A DNA stretch of 64,000 bases, taken from contig NZ_QOIL01000003.1 in assembly GCF_003323745.1 (NCBI RefSeq), forward strand, positions 124,001 through 188,000, written 5' to 3'. This document shows positions 1-8,534 of this stretch, one piece after another. The translations under genes were made by a program, and so were the position numbers. The notes under the pieces were generated by a model. The model ran no database searches. It had not been told where the DNA came from and was given only the letters and a program-made list of their open reading frames with translations. Numbering within the stretch: the first letter of the stretch is position 1; the number at the start of each line of letters is the position of its first letter. This DNA comes from Sphaerisporangium album (lineage in GTDB: Bacteria > Actinomycetota > Actinomycetes > Streptosporangiales > Streptosporangiaceae).

Positions 1-619
1 CGACCCCAAGGGGTTCCGGCAGGTGGTGGACGACCTCGGGCTCACCGTCGCCGCCACGCACGCCTACGCCCTGCTGAGCGAGGAGCCGGACGCCGTCTTC
101 GACGCCATCGCCACCGTGGGCACCGACCTCGTGATCATCCCGGGCGGCATCGCCCACGAGGAGTTCACGACCGCCGACGGCATCGCCCGCACCGCCGACC
201 TGCTCAACGGCTTCGCCGAGCAGGCGGCCGGGCACGGCATGCGCCTCGGCTACCACAACCACTGGTGGGAGATCGAGCCGAAGGTCGGCGGCGTCCACGC
301 CCTGGAGGCCCTCGCCGCGCGGCTCGCCCCCGGGGTGTTCCTGGAGGTCGACACGTACTGGGCCGCCGTGGGCGGCGCCGACGTGCCCGCGCTGCTCGGC
401 CGCCTCGGGGACCGCGTCCTCGCCCTGCACGTCAAGGACGGCCCGGGCGTCAGGGAAGAGCCGCACGTGGCCGTGGGCGACGGGGTCATGCCGGTGCCGG
501 ACATCCTCGCCGCCGCGCCGGACGCGTGGCGCATCGTCGAGCTGGACACCTGCGCCACCGACGTCGTGGACGCCCTGGCCGCGAGCCACGCCTACCTGTC
601 CGGTCTGGGGCGCGGGTGA
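1..619 (+). CDS. Sugar phosphate isomerase/epimerase, 5' truncated by window edge
   Basis: C-terminal about 205 residues of a TIM-barrel protein of the xylose isomerase-like/AP endonuclease 2 superfamily. The reading frame is open from base 2 (DPKGFRQVV...), so the true start lies outside the window and the GTG near base 23 is internal. Visible family landmarks are 'LGYHNHWWE' (metal-binding His and Glu strand), 'VFLEVDTYW' and 'ALHVKDG' (metal Asp and His), in the usual order. Such enzymes isomerise or epimerise sugars or inositol derivatives, or act as 3-keto-sugar enzymes. The stop overlaps the next gene's GTG (GTGA), so the two form one operon with an oxidoreductase, a typical sugar or inositol catabolic pair. 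Exact substrate unknown. Confidence 0.85.
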   Translation, partial: DPKGFRQVVDDLGLTVAATHAYALLSEEPDAVFDAIATVGTDLVIIPGGIAHEEFTTADGIARTADLLNGFAEQAAGHGMRLGYHNHWWEIEPKVGGVHALEALAARLAPGVFLEVDTYWAAVGGADVPALLGRLGDRVLALHVKDGPGVREEPHVAVGDGVMPVPDILAAAPDAWRIVELDTCATDVVDALAASHAYLSGLGRG

Positions 620-1719
620 CGGCCGGGCCCGTCGGCGTCGCGGTCGTCGGCGCGGGCGCGATCAGCGACGCCTACCTGCGCAACCTGACCACGTTCCCCG
701 ACGTCCGCGTGCTCGGCGTCGCCGACCTCGACGAGGAGCGCGCCCGCGCCAAGGCCCGCGTGTACGACGTCCCGGTGTCCGGCGACGTCGAGGCGATCCT
801 GGGCGTGCCCGAGGTCGAGATCGTCGTCAACCTGACGATCCCGGCGGCGCACGCGGCCGTCGCGTCCGCCGCCCTGCGCGCCGGCAAGCACGTGTACGGC
901 GAGAAGCCGCTCACGCTGGACCCCGGCGAGGGCGAGAAGCTGCTGGCCGAGGCCGCCACGCGCGGGCTGCTGGTGGGCAACGCGCCGGACACGTTCCTCG
1001 GCGCGGGGCTGCAGTCGGCCAAGCGGGCGATCGCCTCCGGCATGATCGGCACGCCGGTCGCGGCGAACGCCGTGATGCAGAGCCCCGGCCCGGAGTCCTG
1101 GCACCCGAACCCCGAGTTCCTCTACCAGGGCGGGGCGGGCCCGCTGTTCGACATGGGCCCGTACTACCTGACCGCGCTGACCTCGATGCTGGGACCGCTG
1201 TCCAAGGTCGCGGCCACCGCGCGGCAGGCCCGGCCGCACCGGGTCATCGGCTCGGGCCCGAAGGGCGGGACGAGCTTCGCCGTCGAGGTGCCGACACACG
1301 TCATGGCGTTGATCGACTTCGTCGGCGGGGCGAGCGCCTCGGCGACGTTCAGCTTCGACTCGCCCGCCAACGTGACGGCGATCGAGATCATCGGCACGGA
1401 CGGCACGTTGTCCCTGCCCGACCCGAACACCTTCGCCGGTCCGCTGCGCGTGCGCGGCTCCGGCGACGGAGACTGGCGGGAGCTGCCCATCGAGGGGACG
1501 ACGGTCGGACGGGGCATCGGCGTACTGGACATGGCGCGCGCCCTGCGCACCGGCGCCCCCCACCGCGCCTCCGGGGCGCTGGCGTTGCACGTGCTGGACA
1601 CGATGGCGTCGATCATCGACTCGGCCCGGCACGGCGAGTTCCGCCACCTGCGGACGACGGCGGCCGAGCCGGAGATCCTGCCCCCGGGCTGGGACCCGCA
1701 CGAGCCCACGCTCGCCTGA
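616..1719 (+). CDS. Gfo/Idh/MocA family NAD(P)-dependent oxidoreductase
   Basis: About 367 residues. The start is a GTG overlapping the upstream TGA by four bases, which places the nucleotide-binding motif right at the N terminus (VGVAVVGAGAISDAY, residues 6-20; GxGxxS-type Rossmann fingerprint). The family EKP motif is at about 96-98 (YGEKPLTLD), followed by the C-terminal alpha/beta substrate domain with 'FDMGPYYLTAL'. Members oxidise or reduce hydroxyls of sugars, inositols or glucose-fructose derivatives using NAD(P). Coupled to the isomerase in front of it, it probably works in the same sugar or cyclitol pathway. The substrate cannot be read from sequence. Confidence 0.9.
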   Translation: MTAGPVGVAVVGAGAISDAYLRNLTTFPDVRVLGVADLDEERARAKARVYDVPVSGDVEAILGVPEVEIVVNLTIPAAHAAVASAALRAGKHVYGEKPLTLDPGEGEKLLAEAATRGLLVGNAPDTFLGAGLQSAKRAIASGMIGTPVAANAVMQSPGPESWHPNPEFLYQGGAGPLFDMGPYYLTALTSMLGPLSKVAATARQARPHRVIGSGPKGGTSFAVEVPTHVMALIDFVGGASASATFSFDSPANVTAIEIIGTDGTLSLPDPNTFAGPLRVRGSGDGDWRELPIEGTTVGRGIGVLDMARALRTGAPHRASGALALHVLDTMASIIDSARHGEFRHLRTTAAEPEILPPGWDPHEPTLA

Positions 1720-1747
1720 TCCGAGCGGAGCGAGGCCATAGGCACAG

Positions 1748-2185
1748 TCAAAGCAGATGGTCGAGCAGGCCGTGGAGGGTGACCGCCCCGATCAGGCGGC
1801 CGCCCTCCACGACGGCCACCAGCGGGCTGCGGGTGCGGGCCATCAGCGCCGCCACCTCGAGCACGGTCGCGCCCGGGTCGGTGATCGGCAGCTCGCGCGG
1901 CTGCTCCGGCAGGCACTCGCGCACCGTGCGGGAGCCGAGCGCGCGGACGAACAGGTCGGCGTGGCCCTCGTCCACGACGCGGGCCAGCGCCGGGTCGTCC
2001 TGGCAGTAGCGCGGCACCGCCATGCGCAGCACCTGCGTGCCCGGCAGCACGCACAGTGGCCGGCCGTCCCCGTCCACGACGATCAGGCCGGGCAGATCGT
2101 GCTCGGCCAGCAGCCGGGCGGCGTCCACCGCGGGGGTTTCCATCGCCACGGCGGGGAAATCGACGACGAGATCACGTGCGTGCAC
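1748..2185 (-). CDS. CBS domain-pair protein
   Basis: 145-residue stand-alone tandem CBS protein. CBS1 covers about residues 5-60 (TPAVDAARLLAEHDLPGLIVVD), and CBS2 about 85-145 (DPGATVLEVAALM...SPLVAVVEGGRLIGAVTLHGLL). Such pairs bind adenine nucleotides and usually regulate a partner. The GTG start is preceded by a full AAGGAGG ribosome binding site. It lies 29 bases downstream of the permease gene on the same strand, so a role in gating or regulating that transporter according to energy state is a reasonable inference. No enzymatic domain is present. Confidence 0.9.
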   Translation of the reverse strand: MHARDLVVDFPAVAMETPAVDAARLLAEHDLPGLIVVDGDGRPLCVLPGTQVLRMAVPRYCQDDPALARVVDEGHADLFVRALGSRTVRECLPEQPRELPITDPGATVLEVAALMARTRSPLVAVVEGGRLIGAVTLHGLLDHLL

Positions 2186-2214
2186 CTGAGGCCTCCTTCG
2201 CCCGTACGATCAGC

Positions 2215-3498
2215 CTAACCGGCCAGGTAGCGGAGCCAGAGGTACGGAGTCGCCAGGCCGACCGTGACGACGGTGACGACGAGACCGTACTTCGTGAACT
2301 CCCAGAAACCAATGCGGACGCCGTTGCGGGCGGCGATGCCGAGCACGACGACGTTCGCCGACGCGCCCACCGCGGTCGCGTTGCCGCCGAGGTCCGCGCC
2401 GAGCGCCAGCGCCCACCACAGCACGTTGCCGTCCGGGCCGGCCGCGTGGGCGAGGTCCGCGACGATCGGACTCATCGTGGCCACGTAGGGGATGTTGTCC
2501 ACGATCCCCGACAGCACCGCCGAGCCCCACAGCAGCCCCACGGTCGCGAGGCCGAGCCTGCCCTCGGTGGCCGACGCGGCGGCCTGCGAGACCTGGCCGA
2601 TCACGCCCGTCTCCACCAGCGCGCCGACCATGATGAACAGGCCCATGAAGAACACCAGCGTCGCCCACTCGACGTCGCGCAGCGCGTCCTCGACGGTGAC
2701 CCGGGTCGCGGCGACGAGCAGGCCGGCGCCGAGCAGCGCGACCACGGCCGGCTCGTAGTGCAGCACCGGATGCAGGACGAAGGCGACGATCACCACCGCG
2801 AGCACGGCGAGGCTCTGCCACAGCAGCCGGGGGTCGCGGATGGCCTCGCGCTCGTGCAGCTTCATGATCTCGGCCGCGCGCGCCGCGTCGTAGACGAAGG
2901 CGGACCGGAACAGCCACCGGCACAGGGCCAGCAGCACGACCAGCAGGACCACGACGAGCGGCGCGAGGTGGACGAGGAAGTCGTTGAAGGTGAAGCCCGC
3001 CCGGCTGGCGATGATGATGTTGGGTGGGTCGCCGACGAGCGTCGCGGTGCCGCCGATGTTGGCGCCCATCACCTCGGCGATCAGGAACGGCGCGGCCGGC
3101 AGCGAGAGCCGGTCGCACACCAGGAACGTCACGGGCGCGACCAGCAGGACGGTCGTCACGTTGTCCAGCAGGGCCGAGGCGACGGCGGTGATCACCACCA
3201 GCATGACCATCAGGCGGAACGGCCGGCCACGGGCGCGCTTGGCCGCCCAGATCGCGACGTACTCGAACACGCCCGTCTGCCGGAGCACGCCGACGATGAC
3301 CATCATGCCGAGCAGCAGGAAGATCACGTTCCAGTCGACGCCGGAGTGCTCGGAGAAGAAGGCCGAGTGGGCGTTCGCGGCGTGGATCAGCAGCATCAGC
3401 GCCGCGCCGCCGAGCGCCGCGGCCGTCCGATGGATGCGTTCGGTCGCGATGAGCACGTAGGCGACGGTGAAGATGGCGACGGCCGCGATGGCGGTCAT
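2215..3498 (-). CDS. SLC13/ArsB-NhaD type ion permease
   Basis: 427-residue inner-membrane transporter of the ion transporter superfamily, with about 11-12 hydrophobic segments. Two copies of the family substrate/ion-binding hairpin are visible: '[17 protein letters not shown]' near residue 145 and '[16 protein letters not shown]' near 380. That internal repeat is diagnostic of SLC13/ArsB/NhaD permeases, which move anions or exchange Na+/H+ or arsenite. ATG start with a GGGAGG site nine bases ahead. Its likely partner is the downstream CBS protein. No arsR, arsC or sulfate genes are nearby, so the substrate (arsenite, dicarboxylate or cation) is left open. Confidence 0.88.
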   Translation of the reverse strand: MTAIAAVAIFTVAYVLIATERIHRTAAALGGAALMLLIHAANAHSAFFSEHSGVDWNVIFLLLGMMVIVGVLRQTGVFEYVAIWAAKRARGRPFRLMVMLVVITAVASALLDNVTTVLLVAPVTFLVCDRLSLPAAPFLIAEVMGANIGGTATLVGDPPNIIIASRAGFTFNDFLVHLAPLVVVLLVVLLALCRWLFRSAFVYDAARAAEIMKLHEREAIRDPRLLWQSLAVLAVVIVAFVLHPVLHYEPAVVALLGAGLLVAATRVTVEDALRDVEWATLVFFMGLFIMVGALVETGVIGQVSQAAASATEGRLGLATVGLLWGSAVLSGIVDNIPYVATMSPIVADLAHAAGPDGNVLWWALALGADLGGNATAVGASANVVVLGIAARNGVRIGFWEFTKYGLVVTVVTVGLATPYLWLRYLAG

Positions 3499-3667
3499 CG
3501 GCGAACCTCCCGGGGAATCGGCGCGAGCAACGCAAAGGACCCAACGCCGACCAGACTTCCCGGCACACCCAAAGGCACCTTAAACCACAAGACCCGTTCC
3601 GTGCTCCCCCCGGAGCGACGGCGCGGCTCCCCATACCAACCGCCGGGACGCCGCACCGCCGGCGCGC

Positions 3668-4000
3668 TCAGCCCGTCTTCGCGACCGTGAACAGCACCAC
3701 GGAATCCTCCAGGGCCTCCACGCTCTGGCGGCTGTCCGGCAGCTCCAGCAGGTCACCGGCCATGACTTCCCACGACGCGCCGCGCGCCGTCACGCGGATC
3801 CGGCCCTCCAGGACGTGGAAGGACCCCTCGCCGGGGTTCTCGAAATCCTTCATCTTCGCCCCGCGCAGCAACGCGATCACCGTCTGGCGCAGGACGCGTT
3901 CGTGCCCGCCGACCACCGTGTCCGCCGCGTGCCCTCCGGACGAGTCCGCCGCGCGGTCGAGCTGGAGACGGCCTACGGCTACGAGCGAGTGCTTCTGCAT
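3668..4000 (-). CDS. Small cupin-domain protein
   Basis: 110-residue single-domain cupin. The start is the ATG at 4000 (MQKHSLVAVGRLQL), preceded by GGGGAAG. The centre reads 'FENPGEGSFHVLEGRIRVTARGASWEVMAGDLLELPD', which corresponds to cupin motif 1 with only part of the metal ligands (one His) followed by motif 2, so metal binding may be weak. Similar short cupins are annotated as LuxR- or stress-associated 'cupin' proteins. It stands alone, and no function can be assigned. Confidence 0.8.
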   Translation of the reverse strand: MQKHSLVAVGRLQLDRAADSSGGHAADTVVGGHERVLRQTVIALLRGAKMKDFENPGEGSFHVLEGRIRVTARGASWEVMAGDLLELPDSRQSVEALEDSVVLFTVAKTG

Positions 4001-4369
4001 GACACTTCCCCTGAGTCCGGGACGGCCGCCGGGGCGGAGCGGGCGCGAGGCCCGTCCCGCCCTGGCCGGCGCGGTCCAGCGATCCGGCAAGACGTCGGTG
4101 AACCGGGCGCGGACGCCCTGCTCACGGGGTGGCGCGCCCGCCGGCGCCTCACTCCCTGACTACCCGGCGCTTACCCCGGTCAGGTCCCCGCAAGCGCGAC
4201 GGCACGCTACCGCCGGCGCGGGGACCACGCCGGCCACCAGGGCCGGCCGCCGGAAGACGCCTTCGGGTGCTCAGCCCGATAGGGTCGTTTGGTACCGGTT
4301 GGTCCTGACCAGTGCCGCGGTGGGACCGCCCGTGAGTTCACGCCCCCGGAGCAGAAACCGGAATGTTGA
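4001..4369. other. Gene-free stretch before the IS605-type element
   Basis: About 370 bases between the cupin start and the end of the tnpB remnant. It must hold the cupin promoter. I see no convincing coding frame, RNA gene or strong hairpin. The part from about 4300 to 4369 borders the right end of the transposable element. Confidence 0.5.
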
Positions 4370-5602
4370 CTACTCCCCGCGCTGAAGCACGGGGATTCCA
4401 GCCCTCGCGGGCCGGGGTTCCTGCTTCGTCGGCGACTGCACCCGGGAGGACCCGAAGTGTCTGACGTCACCTCCACAGGCATCGCCCGGAGCTTGACCCC
4501 GGGCTACGGCAAGACCTGCCGCAAGGATGTTCTTCGCGGCGTTGATGTCCCGGTCGTGCCGGGTGCCGCAGGACGGGCAGCGCCACGTCCGGGTGGAAAG
4601 ACTCAGTTCGGCGAGCAGATGCCCGCACGCGGAACAGGTCTTACTCGACGGATACCAGCGGTCGATCACGATCAGGTGGCGTCCGTGCCTGGCCGTCTTG
4701 TATTCGAGCATGCGGCGGAAGGCGCCCCACCCGCTGTCACAGATCGCTTTGGCCAGGCTCCGGTTGCGCACCATGTTCTTCACGGCCAGGTCTTCGATGA
4801 CGATCACGTCGTGGTCGCGGACGAGGCGCGCCGAGGTGCGGTGCAGGAAGTCGGTCCGGGAGGCGCGGACCTTGCGGTGGGCGCGGGCGACCTTCGCTTT
4901 GGGCTTGGCCCGGTTGGCGCTGCCGCGCTGCTTGCGGGCCATGCGCCGCTGGTAGCGGGCAAGGTTACGTTCCCGCTTCGCCAGCGTGGGCGGGTTTGCG
5001 ATCTTCTCCCCGTCGGAGGTGACCGCGAAGTCCTTGATCCCGAGATCGACGCCGGCCACGGCACCGGTCGCGGGGGCCTGCGCGGGCTCATCGACATCGA
5101 CGGCGAGGGAGAGGTACCAGCGCCCGCACGGGTCACGGGAGACGGTCACCGTGGTCGGGTCGATCGACGCCGGATCGACACCGGGCCACGACCACACGAA
5201 CTCAAGCGGGGTGTCCATCTTCGCCAGGTACAGCCGCCCGTCCCGCCAGCGGAACCCCGACCGGGTGTATTCGGCGCTCTGGCGTCCGGTGCGGGACTTG
5301 TAACGCGGGTACTTGGCCCGTTTGGCGAAGAAGTTGGAGAACGCGACCTGCTGGTGGCGGATCGCCTGCTGCAACGGCACCGACGACACCTCGTTGAGCC
5401 ACGACAGTTCCTCGGTGGCTTTCATCGCCGTGAGGTAGGCGTTGGCCTGGGTGAAGCTGGTCTTTGCCCGCTCGCCGTAGTACCGGGCGTGCCGCCAGTC
5501 CAGGGTTCGGTTTCACACGACGCGTACGCAGCCGAACGTGCGGTTCAGCACCGCAGCCTATTCGGGGGTGGGGTAAGCCCGCACCTTGAATGCCGTACGC
5601 AT
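4370..5602 (-). pseudogene. tnpB: TnpB (IS605 OrfB) RNA-guided nuclease, broken by two nonsense codons
   Basis: Reading from the ATG at 5602 gives the normal family N terminus (MRTAFKVRAYPTPE), then TAG at 5558-5560 where the family has Gln, sense codons, TGA at 5513-5515 where it has Trp, and then an intact frame to 4370. Total length is 411 codons, normal for TnpB. The uninterrupted C-terminal 351 codons (from the ATG at 5425) keep the RuvC residues (GVDLGIKDF, 'VIVIEDLAVKN', 'HDRDINAAKN') and the zinc ribbon (CSACG...CPSCG). Both stops are single-base changes (CAG to TAG, TGG to TGA). A truncated protein could still be made, but without the N-terminal WED part it is unlikely to function. 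Confidence 0.9.
4375..4394. repeat. Right-end hairpin of the tnpB element
   Basis: CCCCG-C-GC-TGAA-GC-A-CGGGG: a five-pair outer and two-pair inner stem with a TGAA loop, overlapping the last codons of tnpB. In this family the 3' end of tnpB overlaps the guide RNA scaffold, so this may be the terminal stem of an omega-RNA on the minus strand. Confidence 0.55.
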
Positions 5603-5640
5603 GTTCGAATCTTACAGAACGAGCCGCATCCGATAACAGT

Positions 5641-5682
5641 GCGGCACCGTGCCGCGTTTCCTCCCCGGCCTGAAGGCCGGGG
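5641..5682. repeat. Two hairpins at the left end of the tnpB element
   Basis: GCGGCAC-C-GTGCCGC at 5641-5655, then the perfect CCCCGGCC-TGAA-GGCCGGGG at 5663-5682. The second matches the element's other end in shape, loop and orientation. It ends 21 bases before the start codon of the mannosyltransferase gene, so it may also sit in that gene's 5' leader. Confidence 0.6.
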
Positions 5683-5703
5683 TCTCCACGCTCAGGAGAT
5701 TCG

Positions 5704-6813
5704 ATGACCCAACGCGACTCACGAGCCACCTCCGAGGCCGTTCCCGGCACCGAGCCAGGAGCACCACCCGGCACCGTGCCGGAAGCCGGGCCCGAGACGG
5801 CGTCCGGCACCGTCTCCGCGGCAGCGCCCGGCACCTTGCCCGAGGCAGCGCCCGGCAGCGTGTCCGAGGCGGTATCCGGCACCGCTGCGGCGGTGACCGA
5901 GGCGGGTCCGCCCGCCCGCGTCCGGGCCGCGAACGCCGTGCGGCTGCCGGAGCCCTGGGCGTCCGCGGCCGTCACCGTCGTGCTTCCCACGTACAACGAG
6001 GCCGGCAACCTCCCCGTCATCCTCGGCGCCCTGTTCGCGCTGCCCCTGCCCGGCCTGCGCGTGCTCGTCGTGGACGACAACTCCCCCGACGGCACCGGCG
6101 ACCTCGCCGAGCGCCTCGCCGCCGACGAGTACGGGCCCGACCGGCTGTCCGTCCTGCACCGCCCCGGCAAGCAGGGCCTCGGCCGCGCGTACGTCCACGG
6201 CATGGGCCACGCGCTCGACCAGGGCGCCGCCTACGTGGTCCAGATGGACGCCGACCTGTCCCACCCGCCCGAGGCCATCCCGCAGATGCTCGGCACGCTG
6301 CTGTCCACCGAGGCCGACGTCGTCATCGGCAGCCGCTACGCCACGGGCGGCAAGCTCGCCGAGGACTGGTCGTTCCGCCGCAAGGCCCTGTCGGCATGGG
6401 CGAACTTCTACGTGCGCGTGCTGCTCCACCTGCGCGTCCGCGACGTCACGGCCGGCTTCAAACTCTGGCGCCGCGAGACCCTTCACGCGATCGACGTCGC
6501 CGGCGTCACCAGCAACGGGTACGCCTTCCAGGTCGAGATGAACTACCGGACGCTCCGGCGCGGCCTGAAGATCGTGGAAGTGCCCATCCGCTTCGAGGAA
6601 CGCCGCGACGGCCAGAGCAAGATGAGCCTCGCCGTCCAGCTCGAATCCGCCCTGATGCCCTTCAAACTCCGCCGCGACGCCGCCCGCCGCCCCAGCCCGC
6701 CCAACGAAACGCCCGGTGGCACGACCGCCGGCGCGGCCGGCGACACGACGAACGGCCCGTCTGGTGGCACGTCCATCGGCACGGTCTCCGCGACAGCCTC
6801 GCCGGACGACTGA
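5704..6813 (+). CDS. Polyprenol-phosphate mannosyltransferase (GT2, Ppm-like)
   Basis: 369 residues. The GT2 catalytic domain starts near residue 85: 'VTVVLPTYNEAGNLP', the nucleotide-sugar Asp pair 'VVDDNSPDGTGDLA', the DxD-type 'QMDADLSHPPEAIP', and 'GSRYATGGK' and 'GYAFQVEMNYR', which are typical of dolichol/polyprenol-phosphate mannose synthases. It transfers mannose from GDP-mannose to a polyprenyl phosphate on the cytoplasmic face, supplying protein O-mannosylation or lipoglycans. The first ~80 residues are a degenerate P/G/T/A/E-rich repeat not found in the core enzyme. ATG start with AGGAG eight bases ahead; a later start would remove the repeat. The IS remnant lies immediately upstream. 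Confidence 0.88.
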   Translation: MTQRDSRATSEAVPGTEPGAPPGTVPEAGPETASGTVSAAAPGTLPEAAPGSVSEAVSGTAAAVTEAGPPARVRAANAVRLPEPWASAAVTVVLPTYNEAGNLPVILGALFALPLPGLRVLVVDDNSPDGTGDLAERLAADEYGPDRLSVLHRPGKQGLGRAYVHGMGHALDQGAAYVVQMDADLSHPPEAIPQMLGTLLSTEADVVIGSRYATGGKLAEDWSFRRKALSAWANFYVRVLLHLRVRDVTAGFKLWRRETLHAIDVAGVTSNGYAFQVEMNYRTLRRGLKIVEVPIRFEERRDGQSKMSLAVQLESALMPFKLRRDAARRPSPPNETPGGTTAGAAGDTTNGPSGGTSIGTVSATASPDD

Positions 6814-6865
6814 GGCTCGTCCCCCCACCCTCTGTGCCGCGGGCAACCGGGGCGTGCGTGGCGGG

Positions 6866-7813
6866 TCAGGGGTTCTCGCGGACAGTCCGGGCGTTCTGGT
6901 GGGCCTTGGTGGCGCGGCGGGCGGCCTTGTCGCGTTCGCGTTCGGCCATCGTGAGGCGTTTGCCGGCGATCTCCTGGCGGTGCAGGGCGGCGGCGAGCTC
7001 GTCCCGCAGGCGGTCCACTTCTTCGCCTGCCGCCGTACGGGCCTCGTCGGCCTCGCGTGCCTCTGACTCCCATTCGGCGAGCGCGCGGTCGGCGTCCCGC
7101 GCCTCCTGCTCGGCGGCCGCGATCCGCTCGGCGACCCTTCTGCGACGCTCGTCCTCCTCCCGCCGCCGCTTCTCTTCCCGCTCGCGCTTCTCCCGCTCCT
7201 CGCCTTCCCGCTTTTCCCGCTCATGCTCGTCCCGTGCGCGTTTGCCGGCGGGCGCCTTTCGAGACGGTTCGGCGACGGTGGCCAGTTCGGGTTCCGGCGT
7301 GCCGGCCGGGGCGGGGGTCGGCTCGGCCGGTTCGGGGAAGCCCACGGCGGGGGCGAAGCCCGCGTAGCTGCGAGGCTGCGCCAGCCGACCCGTGCGCACC
7401 TCCTCGGCCACGTCCGGATCCATCGTGGCGGCGTGCAGGGTGTCCTCGACCTCACGGACTGCAGGCTCGCGCAGCGGACGTCCGGCCTCGTCGGCGAGGG
7501 CCTGGGCCCTGCGGAGCAGCCCGGAAACCAGCTCGCCGCGCCGCCGGTCCAGATCGCCGATCCGCCCGCCGGACGTCCACGCGGCCCGTAGCTCGTCACC
7601 GAGGTCGAGCAGGCGGTCGACCTCGTCCGGCGCGGACCTGGCCAGTTGGTTGGCCGCCCACGCCGACACGGTGGGCCGCCGGAGCGCGGCGATCCGCTTG
7701 GCCAGGGCGGCGTCCCCGCCCTTCTTGGCCTCGGCCGCTAGTCGCTTGCGCGTCTCGACGAAGTCCTCGGGCGCGCCCGCGTACAGCTCGTCGGCCACCG
7801 AAGACAGATCCAC
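6866..7813 (-). CDS. Conserved actinobacterial coiled-coil protein of unknown function
   Basis: 315 residues, GTG start. N-terminal ~150 residues are an alpha-helical domain ('FVETRKRLAAEAKKGGDAALAKRIAALRRPTVSAWAANQLAR') that I know from many actinobacterial hypothetical proteins. A Pro/Glu linker (about 158-185) follows, then a highly charged Arg/Glu/Lys helix (about 190-310) that should form a long coiled coil. There is no signal peptide or membrane segment, so it is probably cytoplasmic. Role unknown; a nucleoid, DNA-repair or scaffold role would be speculation. Confidence 0.8.
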   Translation of the reverse strand: MDLSSVADELYAGAPEDFVETRKRLAAEAKKGGDAALAKRIAALRRPTVSAWAANQLARSAPDEVDRLLDLGDELRAAWTSGGRIGDLDRRRGELVSGLLRRAQALADEAGRPLREPAVREVEDTLHAATMDPDVAEEVRTGRLAQPRSYAGFAPAVGFPEPAEPTPAPAGTPEPELATVAEPSRKAPAGKRARDEHEREKREGEEREKREREEKRRREEDERRRRVAERIAAAEQEARDADRALAEWESEAREADEARTAAGEEVDRLRDELAAALHRQEIAGKRLTMAERERDKAARRATKAHQNARTVRENP

Positions 7814-7820
7814 ACCGCTC

Positions 7821-7980
7821 TCTTACCCCGCCCGTGCCCTCCGGGTCCACCCCCTCCTCCCCCCATCCGGGCCGAAAAGGCCGGGAACCTCGGGAAGACC
7901 AGGAAGCTCGGGAAGGCCGGGGAGATCGGGAAGGGCGAGGTCCATCAGCGGGGCGTACCGCTGGCCTGCCGAGTGATCTC
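7821..7980 (-). pseudogene. 3' fragment duplicated from the DUF4387 gene
   Basis: The minus strand here reads 'DHSAGQRYAPLMDLALPDLP', nearly the same as the C terminus of the intact gene at 8208-8531 (CYAGQQYAPLMDLDLPDLP). About 47 bases (7924-7970 against about 8222-8268) are nearly identical. An in-frame TGA precedes the fragment. After the shared part the frame runs into a Leu-Pro-Gly repeat (LPGLPELPGLPEVPG) made by short GGAAG/TCGGG repeats. It looks like a decayed tandem copy of the end of the neighbour gene. Confidence 0.7.
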
Positions 7981-8207
7981 CTCACGCGACTCGCCTGTCG
8001 CTTCGCGCCGCTTCGCCGCTCAGGAGTACCCGTACGCCTTGCGGCATGCGTCTGAGTCACGTCGCCCAAACCAGCGTCTCCCCGCCCCAGGTCGCCGAAG
8101 GGCCGACGATCGTAGAAGTCTGTTGCGGGTCTGTTGCCGCGCGCATCGATGGCCAGAGGAGGTGTCCGGCGCCATCCTCCGGCAACAGCCCTCCGGATCC
8201 ACGAACG
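7981..8207. other. Intergenic remainder between the fragment and DUF4387 gene
   Basis: No coding frame with convincing composition. Together with the fragment it forms a roughly 390-base gap between two minus-strand genes. It lies downstream of the DUF4387 gene and probably carries the promoter of the coiled-coil gene. Confidence 0.4.
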
Positions 8208-8531
8208 TCACGAGTGGGGAAGGTCGGGAAGGTCGAGGTCCATCAGCGGGGCGTACTGCTGGCCGGCGTAGCAGTCGGCGTCGCGCAGGTCACCCTGGAC
8301 GACGGGACGCGGCAGGGAGACCTTCACGGCGAGGGCGAGCGGGTGGGCGACCACCAGGATGTCCTCGATGTCGGTGCCGAACATCCCGGCGAACAGGGCG
8401 GGGGCGAGTACGCCCGTGGCCACGAGCGCCTCGTAGGTCTGCTCGTCGTGGCAGACGAAGTCGAAGGTGAGGGTGAACGGCCCGGCGTTCTTCGAGCGGA
8501 CCAGGGAGCAGTAGTCGAGCAGGCTCGCCAT
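8208..8531 (-). CDS. DUF4387 domain protein
   Basis: 107 residues: 'LLDYCSLVRSKNAGPFTLTFDFVCHDEQTYEALV...LAVKVSLPRPVVQGDLRDADCYAGQQYAPLMDLDLPDL'. This is a family almost always encoded beside or fused to DUF1446/AtuA proteins. It starts three bases after the AtuA stop, with GAGGAGGTG as ribosome site, so it is translationally linked and probably a small subunit or domain of the same acyl-CoA or terpenoid catabolic enzyme. The biochemical role is not established. A partial duplicate of its 3' end lies about 250 bases downstream. Confidence 0.88.
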   Translation of the reverse strand: MASLLDYCSLVRSKNAGPFTLTFDFVCHDEQTYEALVATGVLAPALFAGMFGTDIEDILVVAHPLALAVKVSLPRPVVQGDLRDADCYAGQQYAPLMDLDLPDLPHS

Positions 8532-8534
8532 GTC

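Larger units (their letters stand above)
4366..5690 (-). mobile_element. IS605/IS1341-type element remnant (tnpB only)
   Basis: Region bounded by two related hairpins (4375-4394 and 5663-5682) and carrying only a broken tnpB; no tnpA (Y1 transposase) is present. Both hairpins share the pattern CCCCG-TGAA-CGGGG, typical of the subterminal imperfect palindromes of this family. The outer ends are estimates because single-strand transposition leaves no target duplication. The left boundary lies only about 15-20 bases ahead of the next gene's start codon. Confidence 0.65.

Noticed and set aside
4340-4420. Functional omega-RNA with a readable guide next to tnpB
   Set aside because: The hairpin is present, but the nuclease is broken and the guide boundary cannot be fixed without other copies.
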